From Thalassobius sp965218685 (GTDB lineage Bacteria > Pseudomonadota > Alphaproteobacteria > Rhodobacterales > Rhodobacteraceae), in contig NZ_OZ244657.1 in the NCBI RefSeq assembly GCF_965218685.1, forward strand, positions 1,860,001-1,924,000: a DNA stretch of 64,000 nucleotides. The letters are read 5' to 3'. Below the pieces are notes generated by a model. It was not told where the DNA came from. It saw only the letters and a program-made list of their open reading frames with translations, and searched no databases. Position 1 is the first letter of the stretch; each line of letters begins with the position of its first letter. A program made the position numbers and the translations under genes. This document shows positions 17,235-25,800 of the stretch, in pieces.

Positions 17235-18215
17235 TTATGCGGCGTGTTTTCTGTGATGCAAGCGTCGCGCTTCGAGCGTGTTTCGTTTGATCCTTTCTCT
17301 TTGGTTTAGAATGGCTTGTGAGCGCCCGAAGTAGACGTCGGACGGCGTGACGTTGTTCAGGCTCTCATGGTAGCGCTGATGGTTGTAGTGATCGACGAAG
17401 GCACCGATCTGGGTTTCGAGATCGCCGGGCAAGAAGTAATTTTCCAGCAGGATGCGGTTCTTCAGGGTTTGATGCCAGCGCTCAATCTTGCCTTGGGTTT
17501 GGGGGTGATACGGCGCACCGCGAGAATGCTTCATTCCCTTGTCCTGCAGCCATTCGGCCAAATCGCCAGAGACGTAGCTGGAGCCGTTGTCACTCAGCAG
17601 TCGTGGCTTGTGAACGACGTGGACCTGATCGCAACCCGAAGCCTGTAACGCCAGGTCCAGCGTGTCCGTCACATCTTCCGTCCTCATATTGGTGCAAAGC
17701 TTCCACGAGATGATGTAACGGCTGTAGTCGTCCAGGATCGTGCTGAGATAGAACCAGCCCCAGCCCAGAACTTTCAGGTAAGTGAAGTCCGTCTGCCAAA
17801 GTTGGTTGATGGCGGTGGTTTTGTCTTTGAACTCGCTTGTAGCCTTGAGCACGATGAAGGCCGGGCTGGTGATCAGATCATGCGCCTTCAGTACGCGATA
17901 AACCGAAGCCTCTGATACAAAGTAGCTTTCTGTATCCGTGAACGTCACCGCCAGCTCTCGCGGCGAGAGCTCTGTTTCCTTCAGCGCCAGCTTGACGACC
18001 TTGTGCCGCACTTCGTCCGGGATGCGGTTCCAGACATGCTTTGGCTTGGGAGATTGGTCCGCAAGACCGGCTTCGCCGCGTTGCAGGTATCGGTCGTACC
18101 AGCGGTAGAACGTTGTGCGCGGAATGCCGAGCTTGGCCAGTGTCTGACGGGCTGACAGGTGGCTTTCTTCGACCAGCCTGATGATCTCCAGTTTCTCAGA
18201 TGCGGGATACCTCAT
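17235..18215 (-). CDS. IS3-family transposase OrfB (DDE integrase)
   Basis: 326-residue catalytic transposase subunit. N-terminal helix-turn-helix (LSARQTLAKLGIPRTTFYRWYDRYL) is followed by a retroviral-type integrase core: WQTDFTYLKV (first Asp), LLSDNGSSYVSGDL (second Asp) and HPQTQGKIERWHQTLKNRI (Glu), so the DDE triad is complete. The start codon overlaps the OrfA stop as ATGA, so coupled translation rather than the usual -1 frameshift seems to join the two. Probably active. Confidence 0.92.
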   Translation of the reverse strand: MRYPASEKLEIIRLVEESHLSARQTLAKLGIPRTTFYRWYDRYLQRGEAGLADQSPKPKHVWNRIPDEVRHKVVKLALKETELSPRELAVTFTDTESYFVSEASVYRVLKAHDLITSPAFIVLKATSEFKDKTTAINQLWQTDFTYLKVLGWGWFYLSTILDDYSRYIISWKLCTNMRTEDVTDTLDLALQASGCDQVHVVHKPRLLSDNGSSYVSGDLAEWLQDKGMKHSRGAPYHPQTQGKIERWHQTLKNRILLENYFLPGDLETQIGAFVDHYNHQRYHESLNNVTPSDVYFGRSQAILNQRERIKRNTLEARRLHHRKHAA

Positions 18216-18577
18216 TCGTGGTCGCCCCCATCGCCTGTCATGCTTTTTTTGAGAAGGCGCAATTCCAGCGTTTGCTCAGCCACGACCTCCTTCAGGTCAC
18301 GGGCCTCACGGCGCAGATCTTTGACTTCGTCACTCGTCGCTGCTCGCGCTGTATCGCCCGCCAGCCGCTTCTTTCCTGCCTCCATGAAGTCCTTAGACCA
18401 TTTGTAGTAAACCCCTTGGGAAATCCCCTCACGGCGGCACAGCTCTGCAATGCTGTCCTCGCCACGCAGACCGTCCAAGACGATCCTGATCTTCTCCTCG
18501 GAGGAATACTGTTTACGCGTGGCGCGTTTGATGTCTTTGACGATCTTCTCGCCCGGGCTCTTGGTTGTCTTTCTCAT
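18212..18577 (-). CDS. IS3-family transposase OrfA
   Basis: 121-residue DNA-binding subunit. Helix-turn-helix in YSSEEKIRIVLDGLRGEDSIAELCRREGISQGVYYKWSKDFMEAG, then a leucine-zipper-like helix (VKDLRREARDLKEVVAEQTLELRLLKKSM) used for multimerisation in this family. The start is ATG at 18577, with GAGGAG seven bases upstream, and not the frame opening at 18625. Confidence 0.9.
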   Translation of the reverse strand: MRKTTKSPGEKIVKDIKRATRKQYSSEEKIRIVLDGLRGEDSIAELCRREGISQGVYYKWSKDFMEAGKKRLAGDTARAATSDEVKDLRREARDLKEVVAEQTLELRLLKKSMTGDGGDHE

Positions 18578-18637
18578 CTTCAACTCCTCAGTGGTGACGA
18601 TGAGCCAGAAACACTCTCTTATCAAATTGCCCTATTT

Positions 18638-18663
18638 GGCCCCATAAGCGCTGACGTCAGACA
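18638..18663. repeat. IS3 terminal inverted repeat, right
   Basis: Complement begins TGTCTGACGTCAGCG and ends GGGGCC, matching the left end. The truncated integrase coding sequence runs directly into this end. Confidence 0.7.
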
Positions 18664-19272
18664 GCCTTCATTTTCAATCCTGTCCAGCCACCAGGCGCGG
18701 AAATCGAGCATGTCGTCGCCGGTGATCTCGGACATGGACTTGTCGCCCACGACCGTGACAAAGGTCTTGATGGCCTTCTTCCGGGGGTTCTGCCACTTGC
18801 GAACCTGGTCAGCGCTCTTACCGAAGGTCTTCTCGCGCGCCAGGTCCCAGTAGAGTTCCAGGGCGCGTGTGACGGTGATCTCGGGCTCCTTGGCACCGCC
18901 GAGAAGTGCAGCCGCCTCCCGGAGGTCTGGCCTACCCTTGCTCACCGGAACCGCATCGATCCGATCCAGGAGTTCCTCTGTGGGCAGCTTGGCGACCTTG
19001 TCCACGCGCATGTAGCGGAAGCCGCGCGCCTCCGCGAGTTCACGAGCTGCCTCAAAACGCTGTTCGGCATCAGACGTGTCACCGGCCAGCTTGGCCTCCC
19101 ACCCGGCCACCAACTGCTCCCACGCCGGACCCGCTTTCGCCTCGGCCTCGGACATGCTGTCCGTGTGCAAAGACAACCAGATGAACTTGCGCGGCTCGAC
19201 CGATTCATACCTTTTGGGAACCCTCCTGTAGAGCGAGAGCTTCTTACCACGGGGTTTGATCGCCATTGCCAC
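18664..19272 (-). pseudogene. Tyrosine integrase of the tRNA-Ser element, truncated by the IS
   Basis: N-terminal ~203 residues of a phage-type integrase: an arm-binding/DUF6538-like start (KPRGKKLSLYRRVPKRYESVEPRKFIWLSLHTDSMSEAEAKA), then the core-binding SAM-like domain (VTRALELYWDLAREK...ITGDDMLDFRAWWLDRIENEG). The whole catalytic domain (R...HxxR...Y) is missing. The reading frame enters the IS3 right end and stops within it at 18622. It starts just inside the tRNA-Ser 3' end and reads away from it, as expected for the integrase of this island. Cannot be active. Confidence 0.85.
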
Positions 19273-19301
19273 CTCGCCATTACGCAGTCGATGTAAAGCA
19301 G

Positions 19302-19327
19302 AATGTATAGCGTTTTGTATAGCAAAA
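19302..19327. repeat. 26-bp direct repeat, right copy (putative integrase arm site)
   Basis: Identical to 7021-7046, between the integrase start and the tRNA, 88 bp inside the att core. It contains the TGTATAGC pair. It could also act in control of the integrase promoter. Confidence 0.7.
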
Positions 19328-19415
19328 TCGATCTAAAAGACTGCTTCGAGCTGATGGAAATCCAGAAAGTCGCTTGAAAAACCGCGACTTACAGTCAAAT
19401 CAAAATGATTATAGA

Positions 19416-19429
19416 TGGCGGAGACGAAG
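19416..19429. repeat. att site, right copy (inside tRNA-Ser 3' end)
   Basis: TGGCGGAGACGAAG, the 3' end of tRNA-Ser read on the + strand. Identical to 6936-6949; the next base differs. Confidence 0.75.
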
Positions 19430-19505
19430 GGATTCGAACCCTCGATACGGTCTCCCGTATACTCCCTTAGCAGGGGAGCGCCTTCGACCACTCGGCCACG
19501 TCTCC
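19416..19505 (-). tRNA. tRNA-Ser (anticodon GCT)
   Basis: 90 nt with encoded CCA. Acceptor stem GGAGACG / CGTCTCC, discriminator G, D arm GCCGAGTGGTCGAAGGC, anticodon arm CTCCC-CTGCTAA-GGGAG (anticodon GCT, reads AGC/AGU), a long variable arm with TACGGGAGACCGTA, and T arm GAGGGTTCGAATCCCTT. The long variable arm confirms a class II serine tRNA. The gene is intact and serves as the integration site of the element to its left. Confidence 0.97.
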
Positions 19506-20128
19506 GCTGATCCGTATATGCAAGCAAGTCCAAAGAAACAAGACGGTTTTTCCAAGTTTTAGTTCAACCAATAAAACAAGGCTTTGTCGTTGGTTTTCGG
19601 TGCGTTCTTGGAACCAAGGCAGAGCGGTTTGCGATCCGCGAGCGTTTCGAATCCGTTTCTGTTCGATCAGTCCAGAAACGGTAATGCGGGAAAGGCAGCG
19701 ATGGATTGGGATAACTTGGGCGTATACGTGACGAACCTCACTCCACGACCTGGCAATTGCATTTCGTGCGCTGTCCCCGATGCGTGAGCCATTTTGAGTT
19801 CCTTGGGAAGGACAACATAGAAACGGTTCAATTTTCCAAAAGGAAATGACCTTTGTGGTGGCTGAGATTTCAATCGCGAACTGGAATTTGACCTAAATCA
19901 ACAAACACATGTCGCAATTAGAATATGAATCTCTAAAGGTGCATCAAGGATGTGGAATATGGCTGAAATCGGTGCGCGTCTGCGGATTGAAAAATCAACT
20001 TAAGGGGGCCGGAGGCGATCGCATTGGAACAGCGAAAGCCGGATGCATCCCGGCTCTGAGGGGCTTTGCTGTGTTTTGTCGATCTGCAGGAAACGCGCGC
20101 GGCTGCAATGCTTATGAAGGTGTAGATT
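19506..20128. other. Upstream region of the SQR gene, no gene recognised
   Basis: About 620 bp. Several short frames, none convincing. It contains an FNR/CRP-like box at 19888-19901 and an AT-rich dyad TTAGA / TCTAA at 19918-19936, which could bind a sulfide-responsive repressor. The long leader before 20129 is unexplained. Confidence 0.4.
19888..19901. promoter_or_regulatory. FNR/CRP-like box upstream of SQR gene
   Basis: TTGAC-CTAA-ATCAA differs from the FNR-type consensus TTGAT-N4-ATCAA at one base. It lies about 230 bp before the SQR start, so the promoter would have to be distant. Single-site evidence only. Confidence 0.35.
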
Positions 20129-21439
20129 ATGAATTTTAAACTGAACAGGCGACAAATGCTGAGCCTTGCCGCAGGAGGTGCTGCTTTCGCCACGGCTGGA
20201 ACAGCGCCTCGTGCGCAGGCCCAGGTCGCCACAAAGGCGCGCATCGTGATCATCGGCGCCGGGGCAGGGGGTACAGCCTTGGCCAATCGTCTGGTCTCGC
20301 GGCTGGACGGGGCTCAGATCACCATAATCGACCCCCGGATCGACCACCTGTACCAGCCCGGCCTGTCGCTGGTGGCTGCGGGGCTGAAGCCCGCCGACTA
20401 TGTGGTCTCGAAGACCACCGATTGGCTGCCCAAGGGCCTGACGCTGATCCAAGAGGCCGCCGCTGCCATCGACCCCGAAGCCAAGACCGTTTCGACCAGC
20501 GGCGGCAAAACCGTGGCCTATGATTTCCTGATCGTCGCGCCTGGCCTGGTGCTGGATCACGACGCGATCGAAGGGTTTTCGCTGGATATGGTCGGCGAAA
20601 ACGGCATCGGTGCGCTGTATGCCGGGCCGAAATATGCTGCCGCCACCTGGAAGGCCGCAAAGACCTTTACCGAAACCGGCGGCGTGGGTCTGTTCACCCG
20701 CCCCGCGACCGAGATGAAATGCGCGGGCGCCCCGCTGAAGCACACCTTTCTGATCGAAGACATTGCCCGCACCGCCGGCACTCGCAGCAAGATGGAAATC
20801 CGTTATGCCGCGCCACAAGGGGCGCTGTTCGGCGTGCCGATCGTCGCGGAAAAGGTGCGGATGCTGTTCGGCCAGCGAGGTATTGAAACCTCGATGAAGC
20901 ACACATTGAAATCCATCGATGCGGGCAAGAAACGCGCGACCTTCGTTGATGCGGACGGAATCGATCTGGAGATGGATTATGACTATATCCACGTGATCCC
21001 TCCGCAGCGCGCGCCCGACGTGATCCGTCAATCCGGTCTCAGTTGGGCCACTAAATGGACGGATCAGGGCTGGGTGGAATGCGACAAGTTCAGCCTGCGC
21101 CACTTGCGGTATGAAAACATCTGGGCGCTGGGTGACGTGGCGGGCGTGCCCAAGGGCAAAACCGCAGCCTCGGTCAAATGGCAGGTTCCCGTGGTCGAGG
21201 ATGGACTGGTCGCTGCCATCGAGGGGCGCGATCCAACCGAAAGCTACAACGGTTATACCTCGTGCCCGATGATTACCCGCGTCGGCCGCGCCATGCTGAT
21301 CGAGTTCGACTATAACAACAACCTGACCCCCTCGTTCCCCGGCGTGATCGCACCGCTGGAAGAGTTGTGGATCAGCTGGCTGATGAAAGAAGTTGCGCTG
21401 AAAGCCACCTATAACGCCATGCTGCGTGGCCGGGCCTAA
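20129..21439 (+). CDS. sqr: Tat-exported sulfide:quinone oxidoreductase-like flavoprotein
   Basis: 436-residue FAD protein. The N-terminus has a twin-arginine signal (NRRQMLSLAAGGAAF). The FAD-binding GxGxxG is in IVIIGAGAGGTALANRL (39-55), and a second nucleotide-binding end motif is YENIWALGDVAGVP. Cys198 (EMKCAGAPLK) and Cys379 (YTSCPMITRV) sit where the redox-active pair of sulfide:quinone oxidoreductases lies. The family oxidises sulfide to polysulfide or sulfur and passes electrons to quinone at the membrane surface. A flavocytochrome c-type partner is not nearby. It is followed after 11 bp by a membrane protein, probably co-transcribed. The Tat signal on an SQR is notable but known in this clade. 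Confidence 0.85.
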   Translation: MNFKLNRRQMLSLAAGGAAFATAGTAPRAQAQVATKARIVIIGAGAGGTALANRLVSRLDGAQITIIDPRIDHLYQPGLSLVAAGLKPADYVVSKTTDWLPKGLTLIQEAAAAIDPEAKTVSTSGGKTVAYDFLIVAPGLVLDHDAIEGFSLDMVGENGIGALYAGPKYAAATWKAAKTFTETGGVGLFTRPATEMKCAGAPLKHTFLIEDIARTAGTRSKMEIRYAAPQGALFGVPIVAEKVRMLFGQRGIETSMKHTLKSIDAGKKRATFVDADGIDLEMDYDYIHVIPPQRAPDVIRQSGLSWATKWTDQGWVECDKFSLRHLRYENIWALGDVAGVPKGKTAASVKWQVPVVEDGLVAAIEGRDPTESYNGYTSCPMITRVGRAMLIEFDYNNNLTPSFPGVIAPLEELWISWLMKEVALKATYNAMLRGRA

Positions 21440-21450
21440 GGAGAGATATC

Positions 21451-21813
21451 ATGAAAGACATGACATTAAGCACCATCCTGGCCGTGTTCGAGGAAATCTT
21501 TGGCCGAGGTCTGTTCTGGGCCATGGTGGTGATCGCGGGGCTGGTGACGCTGACCTATCTATATGTGTTGATCCGGGACCATAGTATCTCCTGGCGCAAG
21601 TTCCTGCTGGCACAGCTGGCCATGCCTATTGGTGCCATTGCAGCGGTTTGGTTTGTGTTGGCCATGACCAGTTCCCGGTTGAGCGACCTGGGCGGCCCGG
21701 TCGACCTGATCGTGATTCTGGGGATTGCCGTCGCTGGGGCTATCGGAATTGCGATCTTGGTCTATACGGCGCAATCACTGCTGTTGCGGCACGGGTCCGA
21801 AGACCTGAATTGA
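21451..21813 (+). CDS. Small integral membrane protein (DUF5368-like)
   Basis: 120-residue protein with three hydrophobic helices, about residues 18-40, 50-70 and 82-108. Ribosome site AAGGAGA before the ATG. It resembles DUF5368 membrane proteins, from memory often found beside SQR in Roseobacter relatives. A role as membrane anchor or accessory for the Tat-exported SQR fits the context but is not demonstrated. Confidence 0.7.
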   Translation: MKDMTLSTILAVFEEIFGRGLFWAMVVIAGLVTLTYLYVLIRDHSISWRKFLLAQLAMPIGAIAAVWFVLAMTSSRLSDLGGPVDLIVILGIAVAGAIGIAILVYTAQSLLLRHGSEDLN

Positions 21814-21824
21814 CACCAAAGGGT

Positions 21825-21843
21825 CGGGCAGTTGTTCTGCCCG
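21825..21843. terminator. Hairpin after the SQR operon
   Basis: CGGGCAG-ttgtt-CTGCCCG, a 7-bp stem with a 5-base loop, 12 bases after the stop of the membrane protein gene. A U-poor tail follows, so termination strength is uncertain. Confidence 0.5.
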
Positions 21844-21947
21844 GCTGCCTGTTCGCGCCCTCTCATTAGCCGACGAGGCGTTGGTCATGGTCCAGCACCC
21901 GAACCCGGTCGCGCTCGGGATGATCTGGTCTTGCGCATATGGCGGGT

Positions 21948-22859
21948 TTAACGCTGACCATTCAGGCGTCGATCGGCGATGATCGCGGCAGAGGTCCGGT
22001 TCTCGACGCCAAGCTTCTGGAAAATCGTTTCCAGATGCTTGTTAACCGTGCGTGCACTCAGCGATAGGATCTCGGCGATGTCGCGGTTGGACTTGCCTTG
22101 CGACAGCCAGAACAGAACCTCTCCTTCGCGGTCGGTCAGGTTCAATTCTTTAGCCAATATGTCGTGGGGGCGGTCATCAGTCGTGGGGTCAAGGCGTACA
22201 AGTAATTCGCCTGTCGAAGACCGCCCGATATAGGTGAAGCGCAAGCCCAGCCATTCAAGCGGCACCATGCTGGAAACAGGTTGGGTGCTGGTCTGTTCCA
22301 GCCACGCCATCAGGGGCGCGTGCGCCCCCAGCTGGTCAGAGGCGGCCAACCCGGCCTGGTCCAAAAGGTCATAGGCGCGCGGGGACCCCCATATAACGGT
22401 GCCTTGGGTGTCAATTGCCAGAACGGCACGACCGAAGCTGTCCAATGCCTCGCGGGCGCTGCGCATCATCTTTGAATTCAGCAAATGGATCGTTACCCGA
22501 GCGATCATTTCTTCCAGCTCGACCGGTTTGGTTATGTAGTCGACCCCGCCACTGCTCAGGCCGCGCACGATGCTGTCACGGTCGTTCAGTCCGGTCATGA
22601 AGATTATCGGTGCGTCCGTGGCATGGGGCGCTGATTTCAGCGTTTGGCATGCCTCGAACCCGTCCATGCCGGGCATCATCGCGTCCATCATGATCACGTC
22701 GGGCTGCACACGTTTGACCAGTTCGATGGCGGCAGACCCGTCGCGCGCCGTCAGGACGGTCATGCCGATGTCCTCCAATGCGGTCGAGACAAACTCCAGT
22801 GCTTCGGGGCTGTCATCCACCACCAGGGCGATGTTGTGCGTGTTGGGGTCAAGCGGCAT
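21948..22859 (-). CDS. LuxR-type response regulator with internal PAS-like region
   Basis: 303 residues: receiver domain 1-125 with the phosphoacceptor Asp59 (VIMMDAMMPGMDG) and Lys in DYITKPVEL; a middle segment (about 135-225, VLAIDTQGTVIWGSPRAYDLLDQAG) that looks PAS-like; and a C-terminal LuxR/NarL helix-turn-helix (LTDREGEVLFWLSQGKSNRDIAEILSLSARTVNKHLETIFQKLGV). The middle domain makes it longer than ordinary NarL-type regulators. Its start overlaps the end of the hybrid kinase gene by 11 bases, so the two form a two-component system. Probable target: the divergent amide transporter/formamidase operon. Confidence 0.88.
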   Translation of the reverse strand: MPLDPNTHNIALVVDDSPEALEFVSTALEDIGMTVLTARDGSAAIELVKRVQPDVIMMDAMMPGMDGFEACQTLKSAPHATDAPIIFMTGLNDRDSIVRGLSSGGVDYITKPVELEEMIARVTIHLLNSKMMRSAREALDSFGRAVLAIDTQGTVIWGSPRAYDLLDQAGLAASDQLGAHAPLMAWLEQTSTQPVSSMVPLEWLGLRFTYIGRSSTGELLVRLDPTTDDRPHDILAKELNLTDREGEVLFWLSQGKSNRDIAEILSLSARTVNKHLETIFQKLGVENRTSAAIIADRRLNGQR

Positions 22860-25800
22860 GTTGATCGGCCTTTTCGATTAGGTTGCGTACACCGGCCATG
22901 TCGAACTGATCGATCCGGCGCCGCAATGAGAGGCTGAGGTCAGGGGGAATGGCGCTGGCAAGCTCCAGCGCGGTGATCTTGTCGCGGATCGCTTTGGTGT
23001 GGCCGATATCGGCCATTTCCAGGATATACAGCGCGTCAGAACGCTTTAGCACCTGGCCTGTTGCGCTAACGGGGGTGACCGTGGGGCGATTTTCGGGGAC
23101 CAGCTCGACCTTTAGCAACGCACAGATGCGCAGAAGCAGGTCATCCAGATTATACGGCTTGGCGATAAACGCATCGCACAGGGCCGAGCGCGCCACAGGT
23201 TTCTGCGCGTCCGAGGCATGGCCTGAGATCATCACGATCGGGGTGGTTGCATGCCCCCCCTCACGCAGCTCGTGCGCCAGTTGCCAGCCGTCCATTCCGG
23301 GCATGTCGATGTCCAGAATGAACAACTCGGGGCGGATGTCGCGCAGCATATCCAGGGCCACTTCGGCATTGGGGGCTTGCAGCACAGAAAACCCGACCGG
23401 TGTCAGGTAATTCTCGACCAGCGACAAGTGGTTCAGGTCATCATCCACCACCATCAGCGTCCGGCGTGGTCCGGTATAGCCCGCCGCCGAAGTGCGGATC
23501 ACGTCCGCGCGCGCGGTTTTCTCATACGCGACCGAGGGCAGCATCATCCGAACCCGGAACAGGCTGCCCTGACCGGGCGTGCTTTCGACCTCGATCTCGC
23601 CGCCCAGAATTTCGACAAGCAGTTTGGTGATCGTCAGGCCCAGCCCGGACCCGCTGGCAATCGCGCCGCGTCCCCGTTCAAACGGGCGCCAGATGCGATC
23701 AATCTCGTGCGCGGGAATGCCGGTGCCGGTATCAGCGACCTCGATCACGGCGACCTCGTTGCGGTAGTTCAGGGTCAGCTGAACCGAGCCCTGCTGCGTG
23801 TATCGGATCGCATTCGACATCAGGTTGATGATGATCTGGCGCAGGCGTTTTTCATCGCAGGCGATCCAGTCGGGCAGGACGCCACGCGTTTTGATGCTGA
23901 AGTCCAACCCTTTTTCTTGCGCGGTTTCCTCGAAGATCGAGGCCACCTGATGCAAGAAGGTGCGCAGATTGATACGGTCGCGGGTCAGTTCCAGCCGGCC
24001 GGCCTCGATCCGGCTGATGTCCAGCAAGCCTTCGATCAATCCGGCCAGATGTTCCGAGGACCGGCGGATCGTAGTGACCGCGCCACGGCGCTCCTCTGGA
24101 ATTCGCGGGTCTTTTTCTAAAATTTGAGCGAAACCGTAGATCGAGTTCAGCGGCGTGCGCAGCTCGTGGCTTAGCCCGCTCATATAGCGGGTCTTGGCCA
24201 GGTTCGCGGCCTCGGCTTTTTCCTTGGCCTCTTGCAGGGCGCGGTCGGTGCGTTCGTGGGCGCGGATCTCACGCAGCAGGCTTTCGGTTTGGCGGGTCGC
24301 TTCGTCACGGGCCTTGGCCTGGCTTTCATGGGCCAGAATGAACATCCAGACACAGATGCCGATTATGATCAGCATGATGCAGAAAATGATGGTCAGTGCG
24401 GCGTCAAAATTGGCCTGATCCTTGAAGCCACGGATCATCAAAAGCAACCCGCCGAACCCCAGTGCCAGTCCGGTCGTTGCGATGCCGAACATTGACAGAC
24501 GCGACATCAGCATATGTGCGATCTGGTCGGGAAACGTGCGATGAACCAGCGCGGCCAGGGTATTGTCCAGTCGGGCCTCGGGTTTGCAGGCATCTCGGCA
24601 GGCGCTGTCCAGTGTACAGCACAGCGAACAGATCGGTCCGGAATGGAACGGACAATGGGTCATGTCCTCGGCGTCGAATTTGTATTCGCAGACCGAGCAT
24701 TCATGCAGCCCCGGTTCTGCGCTTACCGGTTCGCGGGCGATGTAGTATTTGCCTTTGGTCCAATAGGCGATCACCGGCGCCATAACGAAAGCGGTGCCCA
24801 GGGCGATCACGGGGGACAGGGCCTCGGACATCTCTCCCAGCACCCCGGCATAGGCCACCAGCGAGATGACACACGCTGCGATCATCCCCCCGATCCCCAC
24901 CGGATTGACGTCATATAGATGTGCGCGGCGGAACTCGATCCCGCGCGGGCTAAGGCCAAGCGGTTTGTTGATAACCAGATCGGCCACCAGCGCCCCGATC
25001 CACGACAGCGCTACATGCGAATAGAGCGCCAGAATGCTTTCCAGCGCGGCAAAGACGCCCAGCTCCATCAGGATCAGCGCGATGGCGACGTTGAACACCA
25101 GCCAGACAACCCGGCCCGGATGGCTGTGGGTTAAGCGCGAGAAAAAGTTCGACCAGGCGATCGAGCCGGCATAGGCGTTGGTGATGTTAATTTTCAGCTG
25201 CGACAGAATGACGAAGATGCCTGTCAGCGCCAATACCAACCAGGGCGTGTTAATCACTTGATCAAACGCGGTAAAGTACATGCGGGTAGGGTCCGCGGCC
25301 TCGGCCAGGGGAACAGATTCGCGGATCGCAAGCGTGACCAGATAGGACCCCGCCAGCATTTTCAGCACGCCCAAAATGGACCAGCCCGGCCCGGCGGTGA
25401 TCAGGGCAGCCCACCATTTTCGGCGGTCAGCTCGGGTCTTGGGCTCGGGCAGGAATCGCAGGAAATCCACCTGCTCGCCAATCTGCGCGATCAGTGAAAA
25501 CACCACGCCCGCCGCCGCCCCCATCATCAAGATGGTCGAGCGTTCCTTGGTTTCGGATTCATGTCCGGGAAAGCTGGTCCAGGTGTCGAAATCATAGCCG
25601 ACAAAGGCCAGCAGCACGAAGGGCAGAATGTGCAAAATAACCCACAGGGGCTGTGTCCAGGTCTGAAAGGCCGAGATTTTGGTGAAGCCCTTGGCGACCA
25701 TCGGAATGACCACCACAGCGGCGATCAGATAGCCCAGCATCAGCGGTAATCCGAAACAGAACTCCATCGCCAGGGCCAGGATCGCGGCCTCTAACGCAAA

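Larger units (their letters stand above)
17161..18663 (-). mobile_element. IS3-family insertion sequence
   Basis: 1503-bp element with two transposase genes overlapping by four bases and imperfect terminal inverted repeats: 19 of 26 positions match, both ends beginning TGT, with similarity continuing inward (GCCAAA..GGGC). The length suits IS3 elements. Flanking bases (left ...ATTATA, right GCCTTC...) do not repeat, so there is no target duplication. It cuts the element integrase. Confidence 0.82.
6936..19429. mobile_element. Integrative element at tRNA-Ser(GCT) carrying a defence cassette
   Basis: Bounded by TGGCGGAGACGAAG at 6936-6949 and the identical 3' end of tRNA-Ser at 19416-19429. 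A further 26-bp perfect direct repeat lies inside each end (7021-7046 and 19302-19327). A tyrosine integrase starts 144 bp inside the tRNA end and points inward, the usual arrangement. The cargo is a helicase remnant, vsr, dcm, a MORC-like ATPase, a Z1 protein, a DUF4420 nuclease and AIPR. An IS3-family insertion has destroyed the integrase. By eye the coding sequence is less GC-rich than the flanks. The borders are well supported; mobility today is doubtful. Confidence 0.8.

Noticed and set aside
17155..18670. Target-site duplication of the IS3 element
   Set aside because: Bases on the two sides do not match for 3, 4 or 5 positions at the best inverted-repeat ends, so none is claimed.
19909..20139. 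76-codon frame immediately before SQR
   Set aside because: No ribosome site and it runs over the SQR start in another phase; composition not protein-like.
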